The translations under genes and the position numbers were made by a program. Shown in pieces: positions 1 through 12,985 of a stretch of 64,000 nt of DNA; within the stretch, counting starts at the first letter, position 1, and each line of letters begins with the position of its first letter. The notes under the pieces are model-generated. The model saw only the letters and a list, made by a program, of their open reading frames with translations. It did not search any database and was not told the DNA's origin. The DNA is from Cacajao melanocephalus (taxonomy: Eukaryota; Chordata; Mammalia; Primates; Pitheciidae). The stretch covers positions 16,774-80,773 of the forward strand of contig CAUYLG010008956.1 of assembly GCA_963573385.1 (NCBI GenBank), read 5' to 3'.

Positions 1-144
1 CTTCTCCATCTGTCTTCCTGTGTATCTGACAGACATAATTTTAAGAACTATTTCTTCACATCTGCAGTGTAGCATATCATGATGTTTTGTTAGTATAAAT
101 ATATACATAGATTAAATTATCAAAATAAAATAGAATGTCAACTG

Positions 145-525
145 TGTGGCGGAGACAAATAGTGCTCACCAAACATCTGTGTGCTCATGCACATTCCCAG
201 TGCCCCCTGCAGTTAGGTTGCAGCCATGTGACTAGGTCTGGATAATCGTCTGTGAGAGGAAGGGCCTGTAATACTTCAGGTCAAGGCACTTAAGAGTTGG
301 TGTGACTCTGCTACCTCTCCCCTCACCTTCTGTTGTAGCCTTGGAGGCCTTGTGTGGAAACATGGCACCACGTGGCAGAGAGAGCCTGATCCCGTTGACA
401 CTGGACGGAGGAGAGTTTCTGATAATCAGCAGGGGACTTTGTGTGGATTTATTGGGTTGAGTCATTGAGGCCTTGGGGTTTATTTCTTACAGCAACATAG
501 CCTACTATTACTCTAATTAATATAG
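145..525 (+). mobile_element. Old MaLR/MLT1-like LTR relic
   Basis: The right end (about 455-525) has the characteristic ending of mammalian MaLR LTRs: a 'gtcattgaggccttggggt' stretch, then 'cttacagcaacatagcc', then an AT-rich end near 'ctaattaata'. The body is diverged and I could not fix the left boundary. The family assignment is from memory of consensus features; another old LTR family is possible. Confidence 0.45.
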
Positions 526-3030
526 TTTTTGAGAGCTAAAAGAGAGCCAAATATTTTTCATGCCCCAGCCTTTGACTTTGTAGATGAAGAAGCATGCTCA
601 GAGGGTGCAGAGGGAGTTAGTGGTAGAGTCTGGATGGGACCTGAGTTTCCTGATGCCGAGTCTCCCTGTCTTCTGCCATCAGGCCTGTCAGGTAGTAGAA
701 GACACCTGTAGCAAGATCTCCAGACTTAAACTGGAATCACAGTTTATACGCTATGATTTTATATCATCAGGCACATTTGCAAAGCGGTTTTAAAATGACT
801 GTTAACTGCACAGTCCTCTGGTGTTCAAATTGAGTCTTGGAGTATTGATGAGATAGCCACAGGGTCTCATTTAGTATGTGCTTGCCAAAAGCTAGTTAGC
901 ATTTGGATAACTGCCAAAAGTTGCTGGTGCTCTAATGGACTTGGTCTGTGGTGTAGCAGGGGTTAGATTGGATGAAACTGTTTTCTGTAACTGCGACTGG
1001 CGCCTAGGCTGGGCCAGGGGAAGGAAGGGAGGGGAGAGGGCCTTGAGTGTGAGATAGCACTTCTGCTGTGTCTCTCTCAGGCGTAGCTGCCACAGCCCAG
1101 CAGCTGTGCTGTGTCAGCTCCTCCTCTGGCCTATGTTAAGGAAGGAGACCTGTTTCTGTTGCCCATGATGATACCACTCACTCACTTGCAGATGTGGCTC
1201 ACATCTTCCTTGTCACCTCCGGGGTAATCTTCCATCCCCCACTGGTCAGGTCCAAGTGCTGTGAGAAAATAAGAGCTGGCAGGTTGTGTGTGAGACCCAC
1301 TGTGAAGAATCAAAGCCCTTCTCAAAAATTAGAAATAATTTGTGTTTCTAGTCACACAGAGACTCCTTTGAGGATTAATCACCATTTTTTAAAGTAGAAA
1401 GAACATGGTACTTTAATAAAATGAGTTAGTGATCTTTCTTCATTCAAGATTTATTTTCATTTTAAACAAACAAAAATTTCATTGTAAGAACTTACTAGAA
1501 ACTGAAAAAGTTTGTTTCAAACAGTAACATTTCTTTGTTTTTACTGTCTTTTGTTTTAGACACTTAAATTGAGCTAATGAATTGGCAAATACTTCTGATT
1601 ATATCCTTCTCTGATGCTGGAAGTCAGATCACCTTGTATGTAGAAAAAATATGCCTTATGGTTTGTGAAATAACTGTGTATACGTAGAGTCCATTTGCCT
1701 GAGGTCTCCTCAGGGCCTTTTGTAGCTCTTTGAGAGTCTGCACGAACACGGTGGCATTAACCTGTCCAGTTAATGAATCTGCTGTCTCAGTGGGGATGCT
1801 TCAGGGTAGTTCTTTCTATGGGATTGGTAGCTCAAATCAGAGTTGGGACCAGGTGCATTTAATGGTGCGATGGGAGGTAGGACACAACTCTGGTTGGGTT
1901 CACTTTGTGATGGGGAAAGGCCCAGGAGGAGACAGAACTGGGAGAGCTGGGGAGAGAGCCTGGAGACTCATGGAGGGCAGGTGTGTGGGCTGCAGAAAGT
2001 AGGGTGGAGAGGATCGATCTTAAAGCTAGAAGGTATCTCACAAGATTTTTTTTTTTAATTTCTGTTTTACTTAGTATTGGTATTTTTGTTAATAATGGAA
2101 GGCCAATATTAATCAAAAGCTGTTGGGTATTCATTAATTTGCTTCAGAATCATATTTTGAATGTCAGGAGCCTTCTGGGAAAATATGAAGAGGGTGGAAG
2201 GGCAGCAGTAGGGGGCTCACAAATTTAATAAGGTTCTTAGCCCTTGAAGAAAAGCCCAAAAGATGAGCTAAGTCCTATATGAGTAACTAGGATACTATAG
2301 AGGGTTAGAAATAAAGATATTAAGGCAGGCTCATGAGAATACATCTGTCTTGGAGGAGGGGCTATGAAAAGGAACCTGAAGACTTGTTTCCCTCTGTTGG
2401 ACCCAAGTGCTTCCTGTGTGACTCAGATAGAGGAGGCCTGGCATCAAATTAAGTGCATTTGATGGTGTTTGATTTGACCCTTGAAGAAGCACTGGAGTTT
2501 TTAGTGATTTGACACATAGGTCTGGGCAGGAGGGAGCATCCTGGGTAAAGTAATATGGACAGAAAAGGGAACATGTTTTCAAAACCCCAAATTGAGACCT
2601 GTGGTGGGGCAGGGGAGGAAGAGACTGTTTTGCAGATAATTTGACTTCACTGTTGCTAATAGCATTGAATAGAGTGTGGTGTCCAGGAATATCATCTCCT
2701 GTTATCCCAAAAACCCTGGGAAAAGCACATTCTTATCTGATTACAAAATGGGAGAATCAAGGCTCTAAAAGGGTGTTAAACAATTTGCTCAGGTTGTACA
2801 GAGTAAGAGGTGAATTCAAACTCAGGCAGAGCAGCCCTTGAGTTGAGACCAGTAAGCAGGGTAGTACACTGCCCTTGGTACTGAAAACAGGGACATCCAG
2901 GTGCCATGGGATAGAAGAGATAAGATTAGGACCATCTTGGAAAATCTGGCATCTGTGCTTGCTAAAACCTGGGATGTGTTCAGGGATGGGAAAGGAGTAG
3001 GGTTTAAGTCAGCATGTGAGAACTGTGCAG
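526..3030. other. Mostly unique sequence with two MIR relics
   Basis: MIR-like cores are seen at about 570-690 and about 2680-2830; the second carries the 'lower case MIR core' pattern of a bowel-shaped series of short homologies around 'caatttgctcaggttgtac'. A purine-rich patch lies at 1015-1050. The short open frames here overlap on both strands, have no splice or codon support, and look like chance. I see nothing else. Confidence 0.4.
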
Positions 3031-3032
3031 TT

Positions 3033-3322
3033 GGGACAGTACAGTAGCCAACTAGCCACATGTGGCATTGAATATGTCTTGTCCCCACTGAGGTGCAGTC
3101 TAAGTGTAAAGTAAATGCTAGATTTCAAAGATCAAGTATAACAAAAGAATGTAAAATAGCTCAATAATTTTTATATTGATTACACATTGAAATGTTTCCA
3201 AAATTACATCTTAAATATATTTTTAAAGTTAATTTTACCTTTTTTTACTTTTTAAAATGTGTCTACTAGAAAGTTTTAAATTATGTAGGGGGCTCACATT
3301 ATATTTTTATTGGACAATCCTG
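3033..3322 (+). mobile_element. hAT-Charlie nonautonomous element, MER3-type
   Basis: The left end has 'cagtagccaactagccaca' followed by 'tgtggcattgaa', and the right end has 'attggacaatcctgg'. These are the diverged terminal motifs (GTAGCCACTAGCCACATGTGGC and TATTGGACAGCGCTG types) of MER3-group DNA transposons. The AT-rich middle matches the longer relatives of that group. No transposase is present, as expected for a nonautonomous element. Confidence 0.55.
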
Positions 3323-4890
3323 GTCTGAAATGTAAGATTAAGCAGTTTGGGATTTATAAAAAAGTAAGCTTTCTTTCTCAATTTTGTTTATGATTATTCC
3401 CCTTTTATATGTGGTTTTTAGGTATCTGTAATAGCCAGCTAAAGTTTTAGCTAATTAGTCAGATATAGGCCTTTACTATCTTTACTATAAAATATTGTTG
3501 TCTCTGCACTTGAAGATGGTCTCTGAGTTATGCCTCAGTGTTGGCTTTATTACACAGTATAAAAGAAAAGCATCCTGTGTCCATGCCATATTCATGACAG
3601 AGAGTTTATGCATCTCAGGACAGAATGAACTCTTTCATGTTTCCCTGAAGTTAATGATTGACCAAATACATCACGACCTTTGAAATAACACATGGCTTTA
3701 GAATGGCCCCCATTCTCAGTTTATATCACATCGTTGGCACCATAAAGTTATCAGACATTCACCTGTGGGGTCTGCCTTTAGAACCGGTCAGGAGAGTTTG
3801 ATGTTACAAGTGTGTCTGTAATGTAGAAAAAAGGGAATCATGCTGATGCTCTTACTTGCTTTTTAACTTGTGGCCCTTCAAAGATGTACAGTTATTAATT
3901 TGGAGATTCGAATATATTCTCCCCATAATCCCATTTTCTTTAATAACAATTTTTTGCTAGATTGCTTTTATGACTCCAATTTCCTTATCTTATTTGCTTT
4001 TCCACTGCAAATGTCAGCGGCTCAACTTCTGAGCCCTGATAAAGCTTTTGTGGCGTTAATTCTTGACCTGACCTTCATTCCTCAGACCTCTGGCTGAAGA
4101 AAGCATAACTTTGGCATTACATGTGCATAGAATTCAGGACTTGAAAGGGATCAAGGAGGAAAGTTTCCATAACAATTTGTAAAAGTAGCTTTCTTTAACT
4201 ACAGTAATTCAGATATTTACAAAATCCTTTAGCCAGAAATGCCCTGAGAATTCAGAGGAGGTAAGAACAGATGAACAGCCTGGAAATCAGAGTTCCTTCT
4301 TCACTCCTTGCTGTGCTGGTGGAATGACAACTTACTTATTCTCTTGGGCTCTTTCAGCGCCTGGGAGCCGGTTCCTGCCTCAGGGTTAAGGGGCTGCCTT
4401 CCCCTCCTTACTCGGCTTCTGAAGCCAACAGTTCCACCTCCTGGTCAATTTCCAAAGCTAATACCTAGAGAAGGAAATTCATCAACAACCTTTCCCTGTC
4501 AGGGTGACTTATAATGAGCCTCTTCTCCCAGATGGGGAGATTCCTGTCCTAGCCCAGAGACATTTTTTGCTGGAAACTAGATTGAAGCCTTCAATCGCCA
4601 GGAGAGACAGCCTCCCTGGCCTGGTCCCAGCGCTCTGTGCTCACCTTCCCCCTGCTGGTTTGACTCACAGGCTCCCATTCTGCTTCAGCTTCTCTATCAG
4701 TGGGTGTGGGCCTAAGACTCAGGACTCCTTCCCTGCTAATTCTTATGCCTCAGGCTGGAAGGGCTTAGCTCCTGCATGTCCAGCTGGATCTGGCTCTCCA
4801 GATATGGTAATGTGCCCAGTAGCTTGAAAGGATCTTTGTTTCTGACCCCCTCTGGAATTAGTACTAGAATGATATGAAAACAGAAGACAC
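3323..4890. other. Unique sequence, no gene recognised
   Basis: A 107-codon open frame at 4504-4827 lies in a locally GC-richer patch (4350-4800). It has no recognisable domain, no Kozak-like start and no flanking splice sites I trust. It could be the degraded 5' part of the retroviral element that begins just downstream, but I see no gag motif. Confidence 0.3.
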
Positions 4891-5278
4891 CAAATAACTC
4901 AGTGATAAAAAGCTACAAAAACTGCTAAAGGCAGTACCTAATCAATTATGATCAAAGTCTTCCACTGATATTGGAAAGATTATCTTAGCTGCTCCAATCA
5001 AAATTCAAATACATCCATCAAAACCTCTTCCAAACCTTAAGCAATACCCTTTGAAACCAGAAACTTTAGAATAAGACCTGTAGTTTTAGACTATAAAACA
5101 AGAGGCTTCATTATTCCCTGTACAAGCCCATATAACATTTACCCTTCCCATAAGAAAACCAAATGGTAGAGGATGGAGGGTTGTGCGAGAACTGAGATAA
5201 ATTAACAATATTCCTCACCATCTAGTAGTGCCAAACCCCCATACATTGTTGACTGTAATATCAAACAGTTAAATTCTT

Positions 5279-5585
5279 GGCGGGGCATGGTGGTTCACGC
5301 CTGTAATCCCAGCACTTTGGGAGGCAGAGGCAGGCAGATCACCTAAGGTCAGGAGTTTGAGACCAGCCTGGCCAACATGGCGAAACCCTATCTCTGCTAA
5401 AAATGCAAAGATTAGCTGGGCTTGGTGGTGTGCACCTGTAATCCCAGCTACTCAGGAGACTGAGACAAGAGAATCTCTTGAACCCAGGAGGCAGAGGTTA
5501 CAGTGAGCTGAGATGGCACCACTGCACTCCAGCCTGGACAACAGAGCAAGACTTTATGTAGAAAAAAAAAAAAAGAAAAAAAGGC
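5279..5585 (+). mobile_element. Alu element (AluS-type) in ERV pol
   Basis: A complete dimeric Alu with a left arm, middle A-rich linker, right arm and an A-rich tail interrupted by G. It is flanked by the 8-bp duplication 'aaattctt' at 5271-5278 and 5586-5593, which shows retroposition into the ERV RT region. Confidence 0.93.
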
Positions 5586-6809
5586 AAATTCTTTACTGTG
5601 ATAAATTTATATAATACATTCTTCAATATTCAGGTACATAAAGATAATTTCTCTTTTCCTTCACTTGGGAAGACAGAAGTACACATGGAGAGTCATGCCT
5701 CAGGGAAACTCTGAGAGCCCCACTTACTTTTCACAAATATGAAAAGCAGGTCTCTCAGATGTTGTCTTCTGTAAGAAATCGATTTTAATACAACACACAG
5801 ATGATTTGCTTCTCTGCTCAGAGGATAGGCAAACCTCTATAGAGGATGAGATTCACTTGTTATAACAGCCCTAAAGGTACACAAGGCCTCGAGAAAAACA
5901 AAAACATTAGTTTTGTCACACAAAGATATTTGGGTAATTTAATATCAAAGGAAGGTCATTTTATCCACCTAGACAGTATATTGGCCCTCCCTATCCCCAA
6001 AACTATAAAACAACTAAAAAGATTTCTGAGAGTGACCAGATACTATCAGAATTAAATTTCAAACTTCTCCCTAAAAACTCAGCCTTTATATACTCTTCTA
6101 AACAAGATAAACCAGACCCCCTGAAATGGAATACGATAAATCAGTTAACATTAAAAGAGGTTAAAAAGAGTGTTATAAATTCCCCAGCTTTGGGACATCC
6201 ACATTATGATATTCCATTTTCGTTGTTTGTTTATGAAAATCATAAAAATGTCTTGGGACATTCTGACACAAAAACATGGAGACCAAAATAGACCTGAAGG
6301 ATACAAGATTCTGTGGCTACGAAATGGCCACCTCGCATGAGGACAGTAACTGCCACTGCTCTGTTAGTAAGAACAACCAAAGAAATAGTGATGGACTTTC
6401 TACTCACTGTCTTTGTTTCACATTCTGTGGAAGTACTTGTGAATTCATAGCACACTCAACATTGTTCTATCAGCAGATTCACTTCTTGTGAAGTTCCTCT
6501 TCTTTCTGTATCTCACATTACAATCTCTAGGTGCAGTCATCTACACCCTGCCACTCTTCTGCCTCTACCTTCAGATGACATGCTGCATGGTTGCATAATC
6601 TTAAGCAACCAGCTCTGCTGTTCTAGAACAGATCTATAAGAGATTCCTCTTAGTAACACTGATGTTATGTGGCTTACAGATAAATATTACTTAAAATTAA
6701 ATCTGGGACTTCTTGTACAGGTTACAGTACAATATCTTTAACTGAAAAACTAAGAAGTACTTACCTTCCAGAAGCCACCTTGGCTCAACAAATAACATTG
6801 ATAACGTTA

Positions 6810-7090
6810 GGCCGGGCACTGTGGCTCATGCCTGTAATCCCAGCACTTTGGGAGGCCGAGACGGGTGGATAACGAGGTCAGAAGTTCAAGACCAGCCTGA
6901 CCAAGATGGTGAAACCCCGTCTCTACTAAAATACAAAAATTAGCCGGGTGTGGTGACAGGCACCTGTAGTCTCAGCTACTTGGGAGGCTGAGGCCGAGAA
7001 TTGCTTGAACCCTGCAGGAGGAGTTTGCAGTGAGCCGAGATTGTGCCACTGTTTCCCAGCCTGGGCGAATTGAGACCACAAAAAAAAAAG
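6810..7090 (+). mobile_element. Alu element (AluY/Sc-type) in ERV pol
   Basis: A near full-length Alu with the young-type 'aacgaggtcag' motif. Target duplications of 13 bp, 'attgataacgtta' at 6797-6809 and 'attgataacatta' at 7091-7103, differ at one base. Small deletions near 7060-7080 shorten the right arm. Confidence 0.93.
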
Positions 7091-7398
7091 ATTGATAACA
7101 TTAATTAGGGCCTGTTAACTGACCAAAAAATTCTGTTAATATGCATATAGACAGCAGAGATGCATTCAGAATGGCTCAAAATTTTTAAATGCTACAAAAC
7201 AAAAAGATTTTAACCTCTTCTGATCAGTCCATTTAAAAAAGATACCTTATTATGCAATTGTTAAAAGCCATATTATTACCAAAATGTCTGATCATTATTA
7301 AAATCCCAGTTCATTCCAAATCAGATACTCCAAAAAACAAACAAAAATCACTAGCCAATAATATAGCAAAAAAAAAAAAAGAAAAAAAAGGCTGCTCT

Positions 7399-8418
7399 TT
7401 CTGCACAGCAAAAGAAACTATCAATAGAGTGAATCAGCAACTAACAGAATGGGAAAACATTTTTGCAATCTACCCATCTGACAAAGGGCTACTATCCAGA
7501 TTCTATGGAGAACTTAAACAAATTTACAAGAAAAAAACAACCCCATCAAAAAATGGGCAAAGGAAATGAACAGACACTTTTCAAAAGAGGGCATTTATGC
7601 AGCCAAAAAATATATATATGAAAAAAACCTCATCATCACTGGTCTTTAGAGATATTCCAATCAAAATCACATTGAGATACCACCTCACACCAGTTAGAAT
7701 GGCAATCATTTAAAAATCAAGAGACAACAGATGCTGGAGAGGATGTGGAGAAATAGAAATGCTTTTACACTGTTGGTGGGAGTGTAAATTAACCATTGTG
7801 GAAGACAGTGTGGCAATTCCTCAAGGATCTAGAAATAGAAATATTATTTGACCCAGAAATACCATTACTGGATATATACCCAAAGTATAATAAATCATTC
7901 TATTATAAAAGCACATGCACACGTTTATTGTGGCACCGTTAACAATAGCAAAGACTTGGAACCAACCCAAATGCCCATCAAGGATAGACTGGATAAAGAA
8001 AACGTGGCACATATACATCCTATGTATATGTGGAATGGAATACTATGCAGCCATAAAAAGGATGAGTTCATGTCCTTTGCAGGGACATGGGTGAAACTGG
8101 AAACCATCATTCTCAGCAAACTGACGCAAGAAGAGAAAACCAAACACCACATGTTCTCACTCATAAGTGGGTGTTGAACAACGAGAACACATGGACACAG
8201 GGAGGGGAATATCACACACTGGAATCTGGGGGGTAGGGGGCTAGGAGAGGAATAGCAGGGGGTGGGGGATTGAGGAGGGACAACATTAGTAGAAATACCT
8301 AATGTAGATGACGAAGCGTTGGATGCAGCAAACCATCACCATGGCAGGTGTATACCTATGTAACAAACCTGCACTATCTGCACATGTACCCCAGAACTGA
8401 AAGTATAATTTTTAAAAA
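7399..8418 (+). mobile_element. 5'-truncated L1 (L1PA/L1PB type), ORF2 end plus 3' UTR
   Basis: Carries the end of the L1 ORF2 frame and the 3' UTR, ending in a short A-rich tail at 8412-8418. Flanking duplications 'gctgctct' at 7391-7398 and 8419-8426 give exact edges. Frames in 7252-7569 and 7848-8177 are broken ORF2 pieces. The insertion splits the ERV between RNase H and integrase, and ERV similarity resumes directly after the second duplication. Confidence 0.92.
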
Positions 8419-8426
8419 GCTGCTCT

Positions 8427-9803
<1,377 letters not shown>

Positions 9804-10169
9804 AAAGCAGTATCTTTTTAAAAGACTCTCTCCAACCAAAGTAAAAGAGATCTTATTAGGTAATTCTTACTAGTAACTGTTGCACTGCAAAATTAGAAGA
9901 CATAGACTCTTAGATTCATGTATCTTATCTCCTAAATAGTTGATTTCACCAGAAGGTAATCTTCACTGTTAGATAGGTCAATGCCCGGCCAAAAAAAAAA
10001 AGATGACGTCTGAGACAGTCAGTCTTCCCAAGACAGTAGACCAGGCCAAAATCTAAATAAATCCTTGTTACTAATAATCGTTAGTAGATGAAAAATATTT
10101 TGTAAGTTCCCATTGAATTTATTTCTTTTCACCTCTCCCCTAATTATTATGTTTTAATGCTACTCTTAT

Positions 10170-11480
10170 CAGCTGTTACCCATAAAACAATCTCTTCTTA
10201 CAGTGGGCGCAAGACTATGCTAATAGACTGCAAAAAGACACTTGCTGGGTGTATGGCCTCATGCCTTTTCTGGAGGTGCTGTCCTACCATGATAGATATC
10301 TCCTCTCCAAAGACTAAATAAACTGGCAAAAATATATCTGTGTTTTTCAAGAACAGTCACTAGTACTTAGCACTAATATGACTAAAGATAATATATGTCA
10401 CTTGTCTGTTAATGAAACCTTACAAAATAAAAGACATTAAACATTTTTCAATAACCCCAATTCATTAGCTTTAACAGTGGCACTGCTCCAAGAGATAAGA
10501 CAATAACAGTGTCGCAACTAAAAGATAAGACAGCTCAATTTCAAGATGATACAACACAATTATGAACAATTTTATCTGGTTTACCTGCTCCTCTGGTCAG
10601 CTTAGTCAGCTTGCCCCTTTATATTGAGAACAGAAAAAATCACACCAAAGATACCTGGACAAATAACACACAAAAAAATAAAATAGATACTCCCAAAACA
10701 GTATATTCATGCCATTATATTACAAAGTTTGGATTGACATGCCATTAAATAGACACAATGACCAAGAATTTTATGGTTAGCTCCAAAAAGAACAGCTTGG
10801 CTGTATGATGCTAATATATGCCCATAGTTACCTCTAAGATGATTAGGGCAGTGTTCTTTGTGTTATGGGTTATACTTGGACATAAGCATACTAAAGCATA
10901 TCCTTTCAAACCCCCACAAACCTTCCTCATTTGTAATCTTATTGAGTTTATTCTAAATTTAGTTGATTAAATGATTTAGCTTTCATCTTTGTGCCACAAC
11001 TAGATATTAAAAATGTCATTTAATATAGAGTCCCTAAGCAAATATACAAAAAGGCTCTAAATGATAGCCACATGGATATCTTATTATTAAATAAGGTAAC
11101 TCCTATAGAAAACGCTGTATTACAGAACCATATGACTTTAGACATACTACAGTCCAAGGGAGAACATGCACTATCATAAATATCAATACCCCAAATCAAA
11201 TAACATTACTAAATTAATGGCTGATATAAGAACCCAAATAAATAATCGTTTAAAGCCAAAACTCTCCCTGAGCAACTGCCTAAGCAACTAGTTTAAGTCT
11301 TTGGAAACTTGGTGACAATAGTTATTACTTATTCTAAAATTATAATCATATATTTTATCCTGTTTTTGTCTTCACTTCTACAACATTTATTTACAATAGA
11401 GTCAATATAAGATTAAAAAGACTAAAATAATGGTTAGTCAAAAAGATTACATTAATTAGAGATACAGCCATTTAATCTGA
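10170..11480 (+). pseudogene. ERV env pseudogene (SU and TM remnants)
   Basis: Follows pol in the order expected of a retrovirus. The surface part has a CW-containing motif at about 10243-10257 and downstream serine/asparagine-rich pieces. The region at 11110-11170 resembles the heptad region of a class I transmembrane subunit, and a hydrophobic stretch at about 11310-11390 fits a membrane anchor. Stops and frame changes break every domain, and no frame longer than about 60 codons survives. The assignment rests on motif order and position more than on strong identity. Confidence 0.55.
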
Positions 11481-12455
11481 CCCCAGTAACAAAGTCACTT
11501 CCTTCACGTTACTTTAAATTCAGCCTGTACTCCATCAGCTTTATAACTTATCCAATTATTCATTGCTAGGTACATGACATTCTAGAAATGAGCCTTCATA
11601 GCAAAGTGGAACTAAAGTCATAAACATAAAAAGAGTAAAATCTACTGGGTTCATCTAGGATGCTTTCTTTGAAAGATCTTGATATAAAGGGAGAAATAGG
11701 AAAAGAAAAAAATTAAAAGCTGTTGAAACTTCCAAAACACTTTAAGCCTTAAGGGAGATGTGTCTGTGATCTGAGTCACATAACATATAGTTGCAACTTC
11801 TGCTTCTTAGATTGTGAATTAACTCTCTCATTGTTCTTATTCTATAAATGACTAAGAGAGATCAGAGACTAGACCTCCTGCCCTTCAAATCACTGATCTT
11901 TATTATAGATTACCAGCCTCCTTTATTGTCCTACACCTAACTCAGAGCAGGTGATGCCCAAAACCTCAAGTCTGTTACATCTTTAGCATAAAATGTTAAA
12001 TATAGCTTTCTCAGAAAAAGATCTTATCGACCAACTGGATCATTTTAACTAAACTATTAAAAAATGTTAAGATTCTCTTAAACTTTCTACTTTATATAAA
12101 TAACCTCCAAAACTTTTCCACTTTGGATTACTGACTTCCATTCTTTAAAAATCTATATTCCCAGGAGGCCAACATCAAACTTTGAGTGCAGATAAAATCT
12201 ATATTTAATCACATTTTCTAAACCTCATTATGTAAAGTCAGTAATGACACATTGTTATAAATCAGTGCCTTAGCCTCTGCCAGAGGAACCCCACCCCTGA
12301 ATGCTCCTGTGTGGTCAGCCCTTGAAGCTGTGACAGTTACCTCTAGTCATCCATTTTGAAATGCCTAACTTGTTTTTTATATCTTCAAGGCTGAGTATTC
12401 TGCATTCCCCATCCTGCCTAATGAGGCCTGAGCTGTGACTTTGCTTCATTCTATG
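11481..12455. other. ERV 3' flank, possible degraded LTR
   Basis: After env there is a purine tract (11686-11720) followed by 'tgttgaaac', the right place for a polypurine tract and LTR start. The next 700 bases have no LTR signals I can confirm. This could equally be non-retroviral flank. Confidence 0.3.
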
Positions 12456-12985
12456 TGTAGGGGCTGAGGGAAAACTTCCCCTTTACCCTCTGTAGGTTTG
12501 CTGAAAATCAGCTAACAAAAGACAGATTAATAGGGGAAATGGCATACAAATTTATTAATGTGCACGAAAGTCTTATAAAGATCTCAAGTAAAGATAAGAT
12601 GGTTGATGCTTTATACCATCTTGGGATTACAAAAGAATCAAGACTCAGTGCATGACCAAAACACAGATTATGGTGGTCAATGAGGTTATGGTGTCAAGAT
12701 AGGTTATAGGAGGGAGAGGAGAGGAGGGCTGGCTAGCAAAGGTGGTCTAGTTATGCAGACTATACTGCCGCTGTGGCTGCCCTCAGGTAGATGGTAGATG
12801 TTTCTTTCAGACTTTTAAAGTGTCAGACTCTCAGTTAATCTTTCTTAGACTTGGACCAGGGAGGACCTCAGAGAAAGCATGGCTGCATCAATGCAGATTT
12901 TCTCTATAGATGCAAATCTCTCCCACAAAAGACAGCTTCTCAGCTATGCCTGCATTTTCAGCCCTTCTGAAAAGCAATCTCTAAA
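12456..12985 (-). mobile_element. Probable solo LTR (ERV1-like), minus strand
   Basis: Read on the minus strand it has LTR order: a TATA-like 'tataaag' at 12609-12615, then AATAAA at 12551-12556, then a U5-like end at about 12456-12520. That end carries the common 'cagcaaacctacagaggg' motif and finishes in 'cccctaca'. The left edge (TG on the + strand at 12456) is fairly clear; the other edge near 12985 is approximate. No target duplication was found. Family not named. Confidence 0.5.

Noticed and set aside
1015..1050. Purine-rich patch that might be a regulatory GA element
   Set aside because: Too short, with no accompanying promoter features or CpG enrichment.
4504..4827. 107-codon frame in a GC-richer patch
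   Set aside because: No domain, conserved motif or splice context; could not be linked to ERV gag.
7252..7569. 105-codon open frame
   Set aside because: A fusion of ERV RNase H sequence, an A-rich tract and L1 ORF2 across an insertion edge; not a gene.
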